A stretch of DNA of 64,000 bases from Sva-07 sp963774765 (GTDB lineage: Bacteria > Actinomycetota > Acidimicrobiia > Acidimicrobiales > Ilumatobacteraceae), in contig CAVZGP010000009.1 in NCBI GenBank assembly GCA_963774765.1, forward strand, positions 868,001 to 932,000, given 5' to 3'. The notes under the pieces were generated by a model that had not been told where the DNA came from, did not search any database, and saw only the letters and a list, made by a program, of their open reading frames with translations. Shown here in pieces: positions 51,725 to 61,114 of the stretch (positions are counted from its first letter, which is position 1; the number at the start of each line of letters is the position of its first letter). The position numbers were made by a program, and so were the translations under genes.

Positions 51725-52430
51725 TCAGCCCTGCATCCGTTGACGCCAAGCTTCGGGCTTCAGCCCGAGTTCGACCATTCGCTCCTGGGCCCAGATCGGC
51801 GGTTCGAACGTGCCGCCTGCCTGGAGCCGCTGCACCTGTTCACCGTCCTCGGCCCACACGTGGCACGTGTTCAGGTTGAACTGCCAAGCCATGTTGCGCT
51901 GTTCGGGCGACGGCGACTGCGCCGTCGAGCCTCGCTTGGCCTGCGACGCCTGCATCGACCACATGCATTGGATCGCCACCGGCGCCATCGCCTGTAGCAG
52001 CGCCGTCGTGTGGGTGCACCCTCGGGGTCCACCGAACAGGTCTCGCACCTTGTGCGTGAAGCCACGGGCGATCGACAACCCGACGAGCTTGTCGTAGTGG
52101 CCCTCGATGCTCGGACACGATTCGCTCGGATGCGTCTCGATCCCGACCGTCGCGCCCGACGATCTCCAGCGTCGGGAACGCGATCTCGAGGTCGATCTGC
52201 ATGTGGTGGATCGTCATCGGCTCCGGGTCGATCTCGATGTACAACCCCGGCGGTTTCTGGTCGCGAACCGCACCCCGGACGAGCAGCAGATCATCGCGCC
52301 TGCGGAACGCCCGAACCCGGTACTCGCGATCGTGCAGGACCTCCAACGGCTCACCGTCGTCGCCGACCGGGTCGCTCGGCAGGATGGTCGAAGTGTCGAA
52401 CAGGTCGTCAGTGGAGGTCGAGTCGGCCAT
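51725..52430 (-). CDS. DUF2889 protein (one frameshift)
   Basis: About 235 residues from ATG 52430. The N-terminal part (YRVRAFRRRDDLLLVRGAVR, then MTIHHMQIDLEIAFPTLEIV) and, after a frame break near 52160, KVRDLFGGPRGCTHTTALLQ, MAWQFNLNTCHVWAEDGEQV are characteristic of DUF2889, a family with a conserved cysteine-threonine-histidine (GCTH) motif. Function unknown. It lies upstream of the quinone oxidoreductase on the same strand, with a gap of three bases. Confidence 0.8.
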
Positions 52431-52486
52431 CGATGCAAGGTAACCCTTCTCAATCGACGACCTCCGATCGGCCAGACTGCACATCG

Positions 52487-53101
52487 ATGCATCGCCTCAA
52501 CGTGGGACAGCTGACCGGTCGGTACGTGGCAATGGAGCCACTCGCACTCGATCACGTCGACGCGATCGCGTCCGCCGGCTCCGGCGATCGAGCGACATTC
52601 GGCTACACCCAGGTGCCCGACGGCACCGGCGAGGCCGCCGAGTACGTCACATGGTTGCTCGACGACGCGACCCACCATCGAGCGGCTCCGTTCGTGCAGC
52701 GCCGCCTCGCCGACGGCGTCATCGTGGGCTGCACGCGCTTCCTGAACCCGGCATGGCCACTCGGGCGCACAGATCCCGATGAGGTCGAGATCGGCGGCAC
52801 CTGGCTGGCGCCATCTGCGCAGCGAACGCCGATCAACACCGAGGCCAAACTCCTTCTGCTCACGCATGCGTTCGACGTGTGGAGCGTGCAGCGGGTTGCG
52901 ATCTGCACCGATGCTCGCAACGAGCAGAGTCGCCGGGCGATCGAGCGTCTCGGCGCACCCTTCGAGGGAGTGCTCCGTCACCATCGCCGCTCGACGCGGG
53001 CGGGAGATGGAGGCCGGCTGCGCGACACCGCGGCCTATGCGATCACCGACGACGACTGGGGCGCCGTGCGCACGCGCCTCGCACACCGCATCGGATCCTG
53101 A
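52487..53101 (+). CDS. GNAT-family acetyltransferase
   Basis: 204 residues from ATG 52487. The RimJ/RimL-type N-acetyltransferase pattern is visible: LTGRYVAMEPLALDHVDAIA, VIVGCTRFLNPAWPLGRTDP, EIGGTWLAPSAQRTPINTEA, then the CoA region RVAICTDARNEQSRRAIERL and EGVLRHHRRSTR. It transfers acetyl from acetyl-CoA to an amine; substrate unknown. It is divergent from the DUF2889 gene. Confidence 0.9.
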   Translation: MHRLNVGQLTGRYVAMEPLALDHVDAIASAGSGDRATFGYTQVPDGTGEAAEYVTWLLDDATHHRAAPFVQRRLADGVIVGCTRFLNPAWPLGRTDPDEVEIGGTWLAPSAQRTPINTEAKLLLLTHAFDVWSVQRVAICTDARNEQSRRAIERLGAPFEGVLRHHRRSTRAGDGGRLRDTAAYAITDDDWGAVRTRLAHRIGS

Positions 53102-53153
53102 ACACTCCGAGGGACTACACCGAGCAGACCGATCCGTCCTAACGTCGTCCTCG

Positions 53154-53969
53154 GTGCCGCTCTCCAACAGTTCCGTCAAGTTCAGCCAGGCCGTGATCGT
53201 GGGCCTGGCCGCCGGGTTGCTCGGCGGGCTCTTCGGAGTCGGCGGCGGACTGATCATCGTGCCCGGGCTGGTCTCGCTTGCCGGGATGGATCGTCGGCTC
53301 GCGCACGGCACGTCGCTGGCCGCCACGCTTCCGATCGCCGCGGCCAGCTTGATCACCTATGTCTCTCACGGAAACATCGACTGGGCGGTGGCGTTCCTCC
53401 TCGCGATCGGAGCCATCGCCGGCGCCGTCGTCGGCACGACTCTGCTCCACGTCATTCCGAAGAACGTGTTGATCATCATCTTCGTGATCACGGTGCTCGC
53501 CACGGCGACGCGACTCGCCATCAGCACCGATTCGTCGGGCCGCTCCGATCTCACCGTCGCGATGGCCGTGATGCTGATCGTGGTCGGGCTGCTCACCGGC
53601 ACGCTCGCCGGGCTGCTCGGAATCGGCGGCGGCGTGATCATGGTGCCGGCGATGGTCGTCCTCCTCGGCATGGTTCCCGTGGTCGCCAAGGGCACCTCGG
53701 TCGCGGTGATCGTTCCGACGGCGATCATGGGCACGTTCCGCAACCGCAAGAAGGCGAATGTCGACCTCCGGGTGGCCGCCGTCGTCGGAGGGTTCGGTGC
53801 GGTCAGCGCCATCGTCGGCGGCACGATCTCCGACCGGATGAGCGACCACCTGTCGAACGTCATGTTCGCGCTCCTGCTCGTTTTCGTGGCCATCACCCAG
53901 CTGCTGGCGCTGCGTCCGAACCGAGCCGCCGCGCCGGCAGAACAGCAATCGGCACCGACCACCGACTGA
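53154..53969 (+). CDS. TSUP (TauE/SafE) family permease
   Basis: 271 residues from GTG 53154. Eight hydrophobic segments with the duplicated family motif: GLAAGLLGGLFGVGGGLIIV in the first half and LAGLLGIGGGVIMVPAMVVL in the second, both with the glycine-rich G-x-GGG signature. AHGTSLAATLPIA and KGTSVAVIVPTAI are the matching second motifs. Such permeases move sulfite, taurine-derived or other small organic anions; the substrate here is unknown. It overlaps no gene and ends 68 bases before a family A repeat. Confidence 0.9.
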   Translation: MPLSNSSVKFSQAVIVGLAAGLLGGLFGVGGGLIIVPGLVSLAGMDRRLAHGTSLAATLPIAAASLITYVSHGNIDWAVAFLLAIGAIAGAVVGTTLLHVIPKNVLIIIFVITVLATATRLAISTDSSGRSDLTVAMAVMLIVVGLLTGTLAGLLGIGGGVIMVPAMVVLLGMVPVVAKGTSVAVIVPTAIMGTFRNRKKANVDLRVAAVVGGFGAVSAIVGGTISDRMSDHLSNVMFALLLVFVAITQLLALRPNRAAAPAEQQSAPTTD

Positions 53970-54036
53970 GGAGTTCGTCACCGTCGTCATCACCCACCCG
54001 TCGGGCGCCAGCTTCTGCCATGCCCTCGTCGGTTGC

Positions 54037-54135
54037 GATGAGCGAACCGACCGCATACAGCGGTTTGGCTCATCGCTGGACCCAAGACGCCCGTTGCGAT
54101 GAGCGAACCGACCGAATACGGCGGTTTGGCTCATC
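54037..54135. repeat. Palindrome family A, locus 3: two copies, 61-bp period (forward)
   Basis: Copies at 54037-54074 and 54098-54135. Each starts GATGAGCGAACCGACC and ends GCGGTTTGGCTCATC. It lies between the TSUP permease and the convergent psuG, 32 bases beyond the psuG stop. Confidence 0.92.
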
Positions 54136-54166
54136 GGTGGAGACGTGGAAGCGCGGGTCGAGCAGG

Positions 54167-55069
54167 TCAGGCCGCGGCGATCGCCACAGCGACGGCGGCG
54201 GCGACGGCGGCGTTGTTCTCGGCAAGGGCAAGGTTGGCGGGAATGCTCCGACCCTCCGTTGCAGCACCGATGCGACCCAACACGAACGGCGTGATGGCGG
54301 CACCGGTGATACCGGCGTGTTCACACTCCGAGAGCGCGTCGCTCAGCACCTCGTCGAGTTCGGCCGCGTCGAGTTCGGCCGCCACAGGGATCGGTACCGT
54401 GAGCAGGATTCCCGAGGCGTCGCGACTACGAGCGGCGAAGATCCGAGCCACCTCGTCAGCGGATTCGACGCGATGCGGCACCGCGAGGCCGGACGAACGC
54501 GTGTAGAACGCCGGGAACCAGTCGTGCTTCCAGCCGAGCACCGGAGCACCTGCGGTCTCGAGGAACTCGAGGGTCCTTGGCAGATCGAGAAACGCTTTTG
54601 CCCCGGCGGACACCGTGATCACGGGGTGTGAGGCGATCGCGTCGAGGTCGGCCGAGATGTCGCCGGTCAACTCACTGCCTCGATGGACGCCACCGATTCC
54701 ACCCGTCGCGAACACGCTGACCCCGGCCGCCGCAGCAATCGCCACCGACGCCGACACGGTCGTGGCTCCCACGTCCCACCGCTGTCCGACCGCTGCGGCG
54801 ATGTCACGCTCGGCGGCTTTGCGGGCCGGACCGAGAATGCGCTCGTGCTCGTCTTCGGTGAGACCGAGGCGCACGACGCCGTCGAGCACCGCAGTGACCG
54901 CCGGAATCGCTCCGCCTGCTCGCACCACCGCAGTGCAACGTTCGAGCGCCGCGCGGTTGTGCGGCGACGGCAGCCCGAGGTGCGAGAAGATCGTCGACTC
55001 CAGTGCCACGACGGGCCGTCTCTCGTCGATCGCAACACGGATTTCTTCGGAACAGACCGGTGTCAACAC
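54167..55069 (-). CDS. psuG: Pseudouridine-5'-phosphate glycosidase PsuG
   Basis: 300 residues. Family motifs: RRPVVALESTIFSHLGLPSP (with the glutamate near residue 24), IAVTAVLDG-like IPAVTAVLDGVVRLGLTEDE, GATTVSASVAIAAAAGVSVF, FATGGIGGVHRGSELTGDIS, DISADLDAIASHPVITVSAG, the catalytic lysine in SAGAKAFLDLPRTLEFLET, and GSGILLTVPIP-like RDASGILLTVPIPV. PsuG splits pseudouridine 5'-phosphate into uracil and ribose 5-phosphate. The kinase PsuK is not adjacent. Family A repeats lie on both sides, in opposite orientation. Confidence 0.95.
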   Translation of the reverse strand: MLTPVCSEEIRVAIDERRPVVALESTIFSHLGLPSPHNRAALERCTAVVRAGGAIPAVTAVLDGVVRLGLTEDEHERILGPARKAAERDIAAAVGQRWDVGATTVSASVAIAAAAGVSVFATGGIGGVHRGSELTGDISADLDAIASHPVITVSAGAKAFLDLPRTLEFLETAGAPVLGWKHDWFPAFYTRSSGLAVPHRVESADEVARIFAARSRDASGILLTVPIPVAAELDAAELDEVLSDALSECEHAGITGAAITPFVLGRIGAATEGRSIPANLALAENNAAVAAAVAVAIAAA

Positions 55070-55112
55070 CCCGCCAGGCTACGACGTCACGTCCCCCGCC
55101 CACCCGACCACC

Positions 55113-55212
55113 GATGAGCCGAACCGCCGTATACGGTCACTTCGCTCATCGCAGACCCGACCACTACCCCCACCGATGAGCCAAACCGCCGTATCCGGTC
55201 ACTTCGCTCATC
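55113..55212. repeat. Palindrome family A, locus 4: two copies, 62-bp period (reverse)
   Basis: Copies at 55113-55150 and 55175-55212. Each starts GATGAGCC (then GAACCGCCGT or AAACCGCCGT) and ends GGTCACTTCGCTCATC. Its reverse complement has the forward layout, with GTG replacing CCG in one arm. It lies between psuG and the RNA methyltransferase. Confidence 0.9.
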
Positions 55213-55235
55213 GCTCGCGGTTGGTGAAGGGGCTT

Positions 55236-56441
55236 TCAGGACGGGAGTGAGACGAACCTGGTGACGGTCTCGACGTGATGCGTGTTGGGGAACAGATCGA
55301 GGACCTCCACCCGCTCGGGGACGTAGCCGGCAGTTTCCAGCAGGACGACGTCACGGGCCAACGACACCGGATCGCAGCTCACCAGCACGATCACGCCGGC
55401 ACCTGCTGCGGCGAGTGCGGCCACGCCGGGCTTGGCGAGGCCCGGGCGGGCAGGGTCGGCCACGATGACGTCGACCGCGGGGGTCGGCCCACCGCCGACC
55501 GGCGGCGTCCATCCGGACACGTCGGCACGAACGACGCTGGCGCTGCGGCCGGAGAGATTGTGTTCGGCATCGAGGCACGCCGACTTCGACGACTCGATTA
55601 CGGTGACGTGCCCCGCCGACTCCATCGCGGCAACGGCGAACAGCCCGACACCGCCGTACGCGTCGACGGCGTGCTGCGCCCCGACGAGTTCGGGGGCGGC
55701 TCGCTTCACCGCGGCGACGAGGAGTTCGGCGGCCTGCGCACCGGACTGGAAGAACGATCCCGCCGACACCCGCAGGTCGTGGCCGGAAACGGTCTCGCTC
55801 AACCAGGCCCGCTCGCCGATGTGCACCTTCGGCGGTACACCGCGGATGCTCTTGCGGTACTTCTTGTCCCAGATGGCCGTGATGGCGCCGGTCGCCACCG
55901 AGGTGCGCAGCGTCAACTCGGCCCCTTCGTCGGCCTCGATCACCGAGAGCAGTCGCGACAGCTTCGACGCGGCGATCGGACAGCTCGTCACCTCGACGAC
56001 ATCATTGGAGTTCGCAGCCCGATATCCCACCGCTCCGTTCGGTCCACCGACGACTCGGATCGTGGTGCGATAGCCGAACGGGCTCACCGCAGCGCCGCGC
56101 TGGACCAAGCCGTCGACCAACTCGGGGTCGAGTCGTCCGATGCGACGTAGCGATTCGCGCACGATCTCGACCTTGGCATCGAGTTGCGCGTCTGGCTGCA
56201 GGTGCATCCAGTTGCAGCCGCCGCAGCCGTTACGTCGGTGCGAGCACGACGGCGAATCGCGCAACGGCGACGCCTCGACGATCTCGACGAGGCGCCCGCG
56301 GGCGAAGTCCTTCTTCGCCACGTCGATCTCCACCTCGACGATCTCGCCCGGAAGCGCACCCTCGACGAACACGACGCGACCGTCGGCGTCACGGGCCATG
56401 GCGTCGCCGCCCGCGACGAGACGATCAGGTGTCAGTTGCAT
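55236..56441 (-). CDS. TrmA/RlmCD-family RNA m5U methyltransferase
   Basis: 401 residues from ATG 56441. An N-terminal TRAM-like part (DRLVAGGDAMARDADGRVVF, GALPGEIVEVEIDVAKKDFA) is followed by a cysteine cluster SCSHRRNGCGGCNWMHL with another cysteine at VTSCPIAA, a likely iron-sulfur site. The SAM domain shows SAGSFFQSGAQAAELLVAAV, VDAYGGVGLFAVAAMES, VIVADPARPGL and the catalytic-cysteine motif VSCDPVSLARDV. It methylates uridine in tRNA or 23S rRNA; which one is not clear. Confidence 0.9.
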   Translation of the reverse strand: MQLTPDRLVAGGDAMARDADGRVVFVEGALPGEIVEVEIDVAKKDFARGRLVEIVEASPLRDSPSCSHRRNGCGGCNWMHLQPDAQLDAKVEIVRESLRRIGRLDPELVDGLVQRGAAVSPFGYRTTIRVVGGPNGAVGYRAANSNDVVEVTSCPIAASKLSRLLSVIEADEGAELTLRTSVATGAITAIWDKKYRKSIRGVPPKVHIGERAWLSETVSGHDLRVSAGSFFQSGAQAAELLVAAVKRAAPELVGAQHAVDAYGGVGLFAVAAMESAGHVTVIESSKSACLDAEHNLSGRSASVVRADVSGWTPPVGGGPTPAVDVIVADPARPGLAKPGVAALAAAGAGVIVLVSCDPVSLARDVVLLETAGYVPERVEVLDLFPNTHHVETVTRFVSLPS

Positions 56442-56499
56442 TCGTCCAGCGTACGGGGGCGACTGTTTGATCGATCAGTAGCCGCGCGACACTGGCGCC

Positions 56500-56706
56500 A
56501 TGAGCGCCGACACCGAGTGGTACTGGGACCTCAACCGCAAGATCGCCGTGCCCGCATCGGAACGAGGCGCGGGCGACCACGTCCTCGGTCCGTACCCATC
56601 CCGCCATGACGCCGAGAACTGGAAGGCGAAGGTCGAGGAACGCAACGAGGGCTGGGAACACGACGACGAGGCATGGGAACACACCAACGAATCCGACGAC
56701 GACTGA
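56500..56706 (+). CDS. Conserved acidic small protein
   Basis: 68 residues. It begins MSADTEWYWDLNRKIAVPAS and continues GAGDHVLGPYPSRHDAENW, a short conserved actinobacterial family of unknown function, and ends in an acidic tail (EHDDEAWEHTNESDDD). The GPYPSRHDAENW stretch resembles the end of a SPOR-like fold. It precedes rpe by 23 bases on the same strand, so they may be co-transcribed. Confidence 0.75.
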   Translation: MSADTEWYWDLNRKIAVPASERGAGDHVLGPYPSRHDAENWKAKVEERNEGWEHDDEAWEHTNESDDD

Positions 56707-56729
56707 GCGGCGAGCTAGTTTCGCCCCCG

Positions 56730-57416
56730 ATGAGTCGCCCCATCCAGATCGCACCGTCCGTCCTGCCCGCCGACTTCTCGAAGCTCGGCGACGAGGTCGC
56801 GGCGCTCGAGGCGGCTGGAGTCGATCTGATCCAGTGGGACGTGATGGACGGCCAGTTCGTCCCGAACCTCACGTTCGGTCCCGACGTGATCGCATCGGCC
56901 CGCAAGTACACATCGGTGCCGTTCGAGGCGCACCTGATGGTGTACACACCCGACGTGATGGCCAAGCAGTACATCGACGCCGGCTGCTCACGCTTGATCG
57001 TGCACGCCGAAGCCTGCACGCACCTGCATCGCACGCTCGGCAACATCAACGATCTCGGTGCGAACGCGGCAGTGGCGCTGAACCCGGCGACGCCGGCCTC
57101 GGCGATTGCCCACGTGCTCGACCTGGTCGACCTCGTGCTGGTGATGACGGTGAATCCAGGCTTCGGTGGCCAGGCCTACATCCCCACGATGGAGCCGAAG
57201 ATCGCCCAGATCCGGGCGATGATCGACGACGCAGGCCTCGCCGACGCCGTCGACCTCGAAGTCGACGGCGGAATCGGTCCGTCGACGATCGCCGGAGCGG
57301 CGTCCGCCGGCGCGAACGTGCTGATCGCCGGCAGCGCCCTCTACAAGGACCCCGAGGGCCTCGAACACGCCGTCACCGATCTCCGCTCCCGTGCCGAAGC
57401 CGCCCGCACCGCCTGA
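56730..57416 (+). CDS. rpe: Ribulose-phosphate 3-epimerase
   Basis: 228 residues from ATG 56730. TIM-barrel motifs: IAPSVLPADFSKLGDEVAAL, DLIQWDVMDGQFVPNLTFGP (metal-binding histidine region replaced by the family DVMDGxFVPN), EAHLMVYTPDVMAKQYIDAG, LVLVMTVNPGFGGQAYIPT, and DLEVDGGIGPSTIAGAASAG. It interconverts ribulose 5-phosphate and xylulose 5-phosphate in the pentose phosphate pathway. The nearby PsuG also yields ribose 5-phosphate, though the two are in separate transcripts. Confidence 0.96.
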   Translation: MSRPIQIAPSVLPADFSKLGDEVAALEAAGVDLIQWDVMDGQFVPNLTFGPDVIASARKYTSVPFEAHLMVYTPDVMAKQYIDAGCSRLIVHAEACTHLHRTLGNINDLGANAAVALNPATPASAIAHVLDLVDLVLVMTVNPGFGGQAYIPTMEPKIAQIRAMIDDAGLADAVDLEVDGGIGPSTIAGAASAGANVLIAGSALYKDPEGLEHAVTDLRSRAEAARTA

Positions 57417-57421
57417 CACCC

Positions 57422-57474
57422 CCGTTCTCGTGAACTCGTGCGGGAGCTATTCCCGCACGAGTTCACGAGAACGG
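57422..57474. repeat. Palindrome family B, copy 2
   Basis: Perfect 24-bp arms at 57422-57445 and 57451-57474 around the 5-base loop GCTAT (left arm begins CCGTTCTCGTGAACTCG). It starts five bases after the rpe stop and lies between rpe and a convergent acetyltransferase gene, so it could end both transcripts. Confidence 0.9.
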
Positions 57475-57486
57475 TCAGGGCGGACG

Positions 57487-58059
57487 TCAGTCCGCCGGAC
57501 GGTACATGCCCCACATGTGCGGTCCGGTGGGCACGTCCCACTCGGAGCGCACGTCGAAACCGTGGTGGCGGTAGTAGGCGACGTTCTCGACGGTTTCGGT
57601 CTCGAGCCAGCACGGCAGCCCCTCAGCGTCGGCACGCTCGAACACGACGTTCATCAGCGCGGCGCCGATCCCACGGCGCTGCCAGTCCGGGTGCGTCGCG
57701 AGGAGCTGCAGATACCAGTGCGGCTCCGCGGGTGTGTGCTCGTCCATCAGCGGGCCCAGGATCGCGAAGCGCTCCAACCGGTCCAGTGGAGGTTCCGGAG
57801 CGGGCGGGTCGACGTTGAAGTCGATCTCGGGTCGCCCGGGAGGGATCCAGACGGCCGCTCCGACACCGTCGTCGGTGCACCACACCTCGCCGAGGCCGAT
57901 CCACCCGTACATCGCAGGACGCAGCACCTCGCCACCCGGAGCGAAGAACACCTCGTCCTCGGGATACAGCCACCGCATCACCGGATCGTCGGCGAACGCT
58001 CGCATCGCAGTGACGCTGATCGCCGGTTGGTCCTGGAGGGTCGCTCGGCGCACGGTCAT
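57487..58059 (-). CDS. GNAT-family acetyltransferase
   Basis: 190 residues from ATG 58059. The N-terminus MTVRRATLQDQPAISVTAM is the usual GNAT start, and the acetyl-CoA motif is LQLLATHPDWQRRGIGAALM (with R/Q-x-x-G-x-G/A), then WLETETVENVAYYRHHGFDV. Target amine unknown. It is convergent with rpe, with palindrome B between them. Confidence 0.9.
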   Translation of the reverse strand: MTVRRATLQDQPAISVTAMRAFADDPVMRWLYPEDEVFFAPGGEVLRPAMYGWIGLGEVWCTDDGVGAAVWIPPGRPEIDFNVDPPAPEPPLDRLERFAILGPLMDEHTPAEPHWYLQLLATHPDWQRRGIGAALMNVVFERADAEGLPCWLETETVENVAYYRHHGFDVRSEWDVPTGPHMWGMYRPAD

Positions 58060-58154
58060 GCGACGATCGTAGATCCCACAGCGTCGTCTGCGATTCCGTG
58101 CGCACAGAAGTGCACACACCATCTCCGTGACACCCCTTCTCTACGATCGGTGAC

Positions 58155-61114
58155 GTGCCCATCTCCGCAACTCTCGTCGCACCAGACAGCGCGCTCGACG
58201 CGCTCGCCGCTGCGATCGCCAGCGCCAAGGGCATCGATCCGCTCGCGCCGGTCACCATCGCGGTTCCCACCAACACGTGCGGGGTGATGACCCGCCGAGC
58301 TCTCGGGCGTCAGGGCGGGATCGCGGGCGTCGACATGGTCACGTTGAATCGCCTCGCCGAGTTGATCGTGGGTCCGACTCTGGCGGCGGCGGGTCGGTCG
58401 CCGATGTCGACACCCGTGATCGACCTCACGATCGCCGACGTGCTCGCCGACGATCCGGGCCCCTTCGGCTCCGTCGCCACCCACCCGTCCACGGTGGCGG
58501 CATTGCGCGAACTCCACGCAGAACTCCGACTCGCCGATCCCGACGCCGTCACCAGGCTCCACGACGAGTCGCTGCGGGGCCGCCAGGCCGTTCGGATCAG
58601 CTCGGCGGTCACCAGCGCACTCGAACCACGCTGGTACGACGAGGCCGACCTGTTCGAGGCGGCCACCCGCTCGGTCGAGCACGCGGTCCCCGACGTGTTG
58701 CAGAACCTGGTGCTGTATCTTCCGCTCGAGCTGCCCGGACGTGCGGTCGGCTTCGTCCGCGCACTCGGCCAACGGATCGAGGTTCGCGTCGTATCACAGC
58801 TCACCGGCGACCCAGATGCGGATGCCGACACCCGCGATCTCGTCGACACCATCGGCGCGGCCGAGACCACCGAGGACGCTGCTGCGGACGCTCCACGAAC
58901 TCGACCCGTGGCGATCGTGACCGCCACCGACGCCGACGAGGAGGTGCGCGAGGCGACCCGACTCGTCGTCGACGCTGCCAGGGCCGGCACACCCTTCGAG
59001 CGCATCGCTGTGCTCTGGCCCGCTCAGCGTCCCTACGCCCGGCTCGTCGAACACCACCTCACAGCGGCCGACATCCCGTGGAACGGTCGACCTGGCACCA
59101 CGCTCGCCGAGCGCCTGGCGCCGCGCCTCGTGCTCGACCTCCTCGACGTCGATCGACGCGGCCTGCGCCGGCGCAGCCTCTTCGACATGCTGGCCGACCT
59201 CCCCTTGCGGGGCAGCGACGGCGAGTACCTTCCCACCGCCAGTTGGGAGCGTGTCAGCCGCGAGGCCGGGGTGGCACGAGACGACGACTGGGACCGCCGA
59301 CTCGGGTCGCTCAGTGCGAGTGAGCGGTGGGGAACGTCGGCCGAGTCGCTGCGCTCCTTCATCGGCGAGCTTCGCGACCAGCTCGGCCACCCGGCGGCGA
59401 CCCGTAGCTGGGCAGATTGGGCGTCGTGGTGCACCGACCAACTCGATCTGCGTCTCGGGCGCCACACGATCGAACGGCTGGCCGAGCCCGAATACCGCGC
59501 CTATGAAGCGCTGACCGGCGCCATCGACCGCCTCGGCCACCTCGACCCGGTCAGCCAACCGGTGACCCGCCATCGCTTCCACGCCACTCTCGAGGCCGAA
59601 CTCGACTCCATCGCGCCCCGACAAGGCCGCGTCGGCCAAGGCGTCACCGCAGCGCCGTTGGCCGGAGCGGTCGGCCTCGACGTCGACGTGGCGATCATCG
59701 TCGGAGCCGCCGAAGGGATGCTGCCACCGCGCCCCGACCCGCGACCCGCTGCTCTCCGATGCTGACCGCACGCTCGCCGGGCTGCCCACCACCGACGCGC
59801 GCGCCGTCCGGCTGCACCGGGTGCTGCTGTCCACACTCGCCACCGCCGCCGTCACGCTCACCGCGCCACGCGGCGATCTGCGCTCGACGTCATCGGTCGA
59901 GCTGTCCCGGTGGATCACCCCGTGGGTCGACGAACACCGAGCCGTGGCGTCGCACCACGCCGGCGTCGGATCGGTGACGTTTCCGGCAAGCACCCTCGAA
60001 CACCGCCTCCGCGGACGCCTGCATCACGTCGGCGCCGACCACCGTCTCGCCGACGATGGCATCGACGAGATCACGCAGCGTGGCGTCGAGCTCATCGAAG
60101 CGCGTCACCGCGATGCGCTCACCGCGTACGACGGCGATCTGTCCGCGATCGAGGTACCCCGGCTCGACGACATCGTCTCGCCCAGCCGACTCGAATCGTG
60201 GACCGCTTGTCCTCACGCCTACTTCGACCACTACCTCCTCGACGTCGAACCGGTCGAGGAACCGGGCGATTCGATCAGCATCACCGCACGCGACCGGGGC
60301 ACCGCTCACCACGCAGCGCTCGACCTGTTCCATCGGGCGGTCGTCGAGGGCGCGCTCCCCCAGCCTGGACGAGACGGATGGAACGCCGACCACCACCGTG
60401 GCCTCGCCGAGTTCTTCGATCAGGTGTGCGAACGCACCGAGCGCCGCGGGCGGACCGGCCGTCCGGCGTTCTGGGCCGACGAACGGGCACGGATGCTCGA
60501 CGATCTGCTGACGTGGCTCCGCCACGACAGCGAACTCGTGGTCACCCGCGGATCCACGGTGCTCGCCTCCGAGATGCGATTCGGCGCCGACGACTCGGCA
60601 TCGATCGAACTCCCCGATGGCCGCCACATCCGACTGAGGGGGTCGATCGACCGGGTCGACCGAACTCGCGACGGCCGCCTCGTGGTCACCGACCACAAGT
60701 CCGGCGGCAAGTACAAGTTCAAGGACATGACGGTCGACGACCCCACGGTTGGCGGCACCTTGTTCCAGCTGCCGAGCTATGCGGCGGCCGCCCGCGCCAG
60801 ATTCGGCGAATCGGACACGCCGGTCCTCGCCGAGTACGGATTGCTCCGCAAGGGCGACTACGCGCTGACCAGGATTCCCGATGACCCCCGAGGTCGATGC
60901 CAGGGTGGGCGAGTCCCTCGCGCTCGTCGTGGCGGGCATCGAGTCGGGGTTCTTCCCGAATCGTCCCGAACGGCCCGGCTGGCGCTTCTACGTCGGGTGT
61001 CACTACTGCGAGCCCGACGGACTCGGCACGGCCGAACGTTGGGCCGAATGGGATCGCAAGCATCACGATCCGCGTCTCGCTGCATGGTTCGGTACCGACG
61101 AGGCAGCGCAATGA
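58155..61114 (+). CDS. AddB-like (RecB-family nuclease) protein, two frameshifts
   Basis: Composite ~985 residues from GTG 58155. The N-terminal two-thirds resembles an inactive helicase-like AddB region (VTIAVPTNTCGVMTRRALGR, FERIAVLWPAQRPYARLVEH, VAIIVGAAEGMLPPRPD). The C-terminus is a PD-(D/E)xK nuclease: SRLESWTACPHAYFDHYLL (first cluster cysteine), RLRGSIDRVDRTRDGRLVVT, then DHKSGGKYKF (catalytic D and K), and GCHYCEPDGLGTAERW. Frame breaks lie near 59745 and 60880, each fixed by removing a base. With the next gene it forms a double-strand-break resection enzyme like AddAB/AdnAB. Confidence 0.88.
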
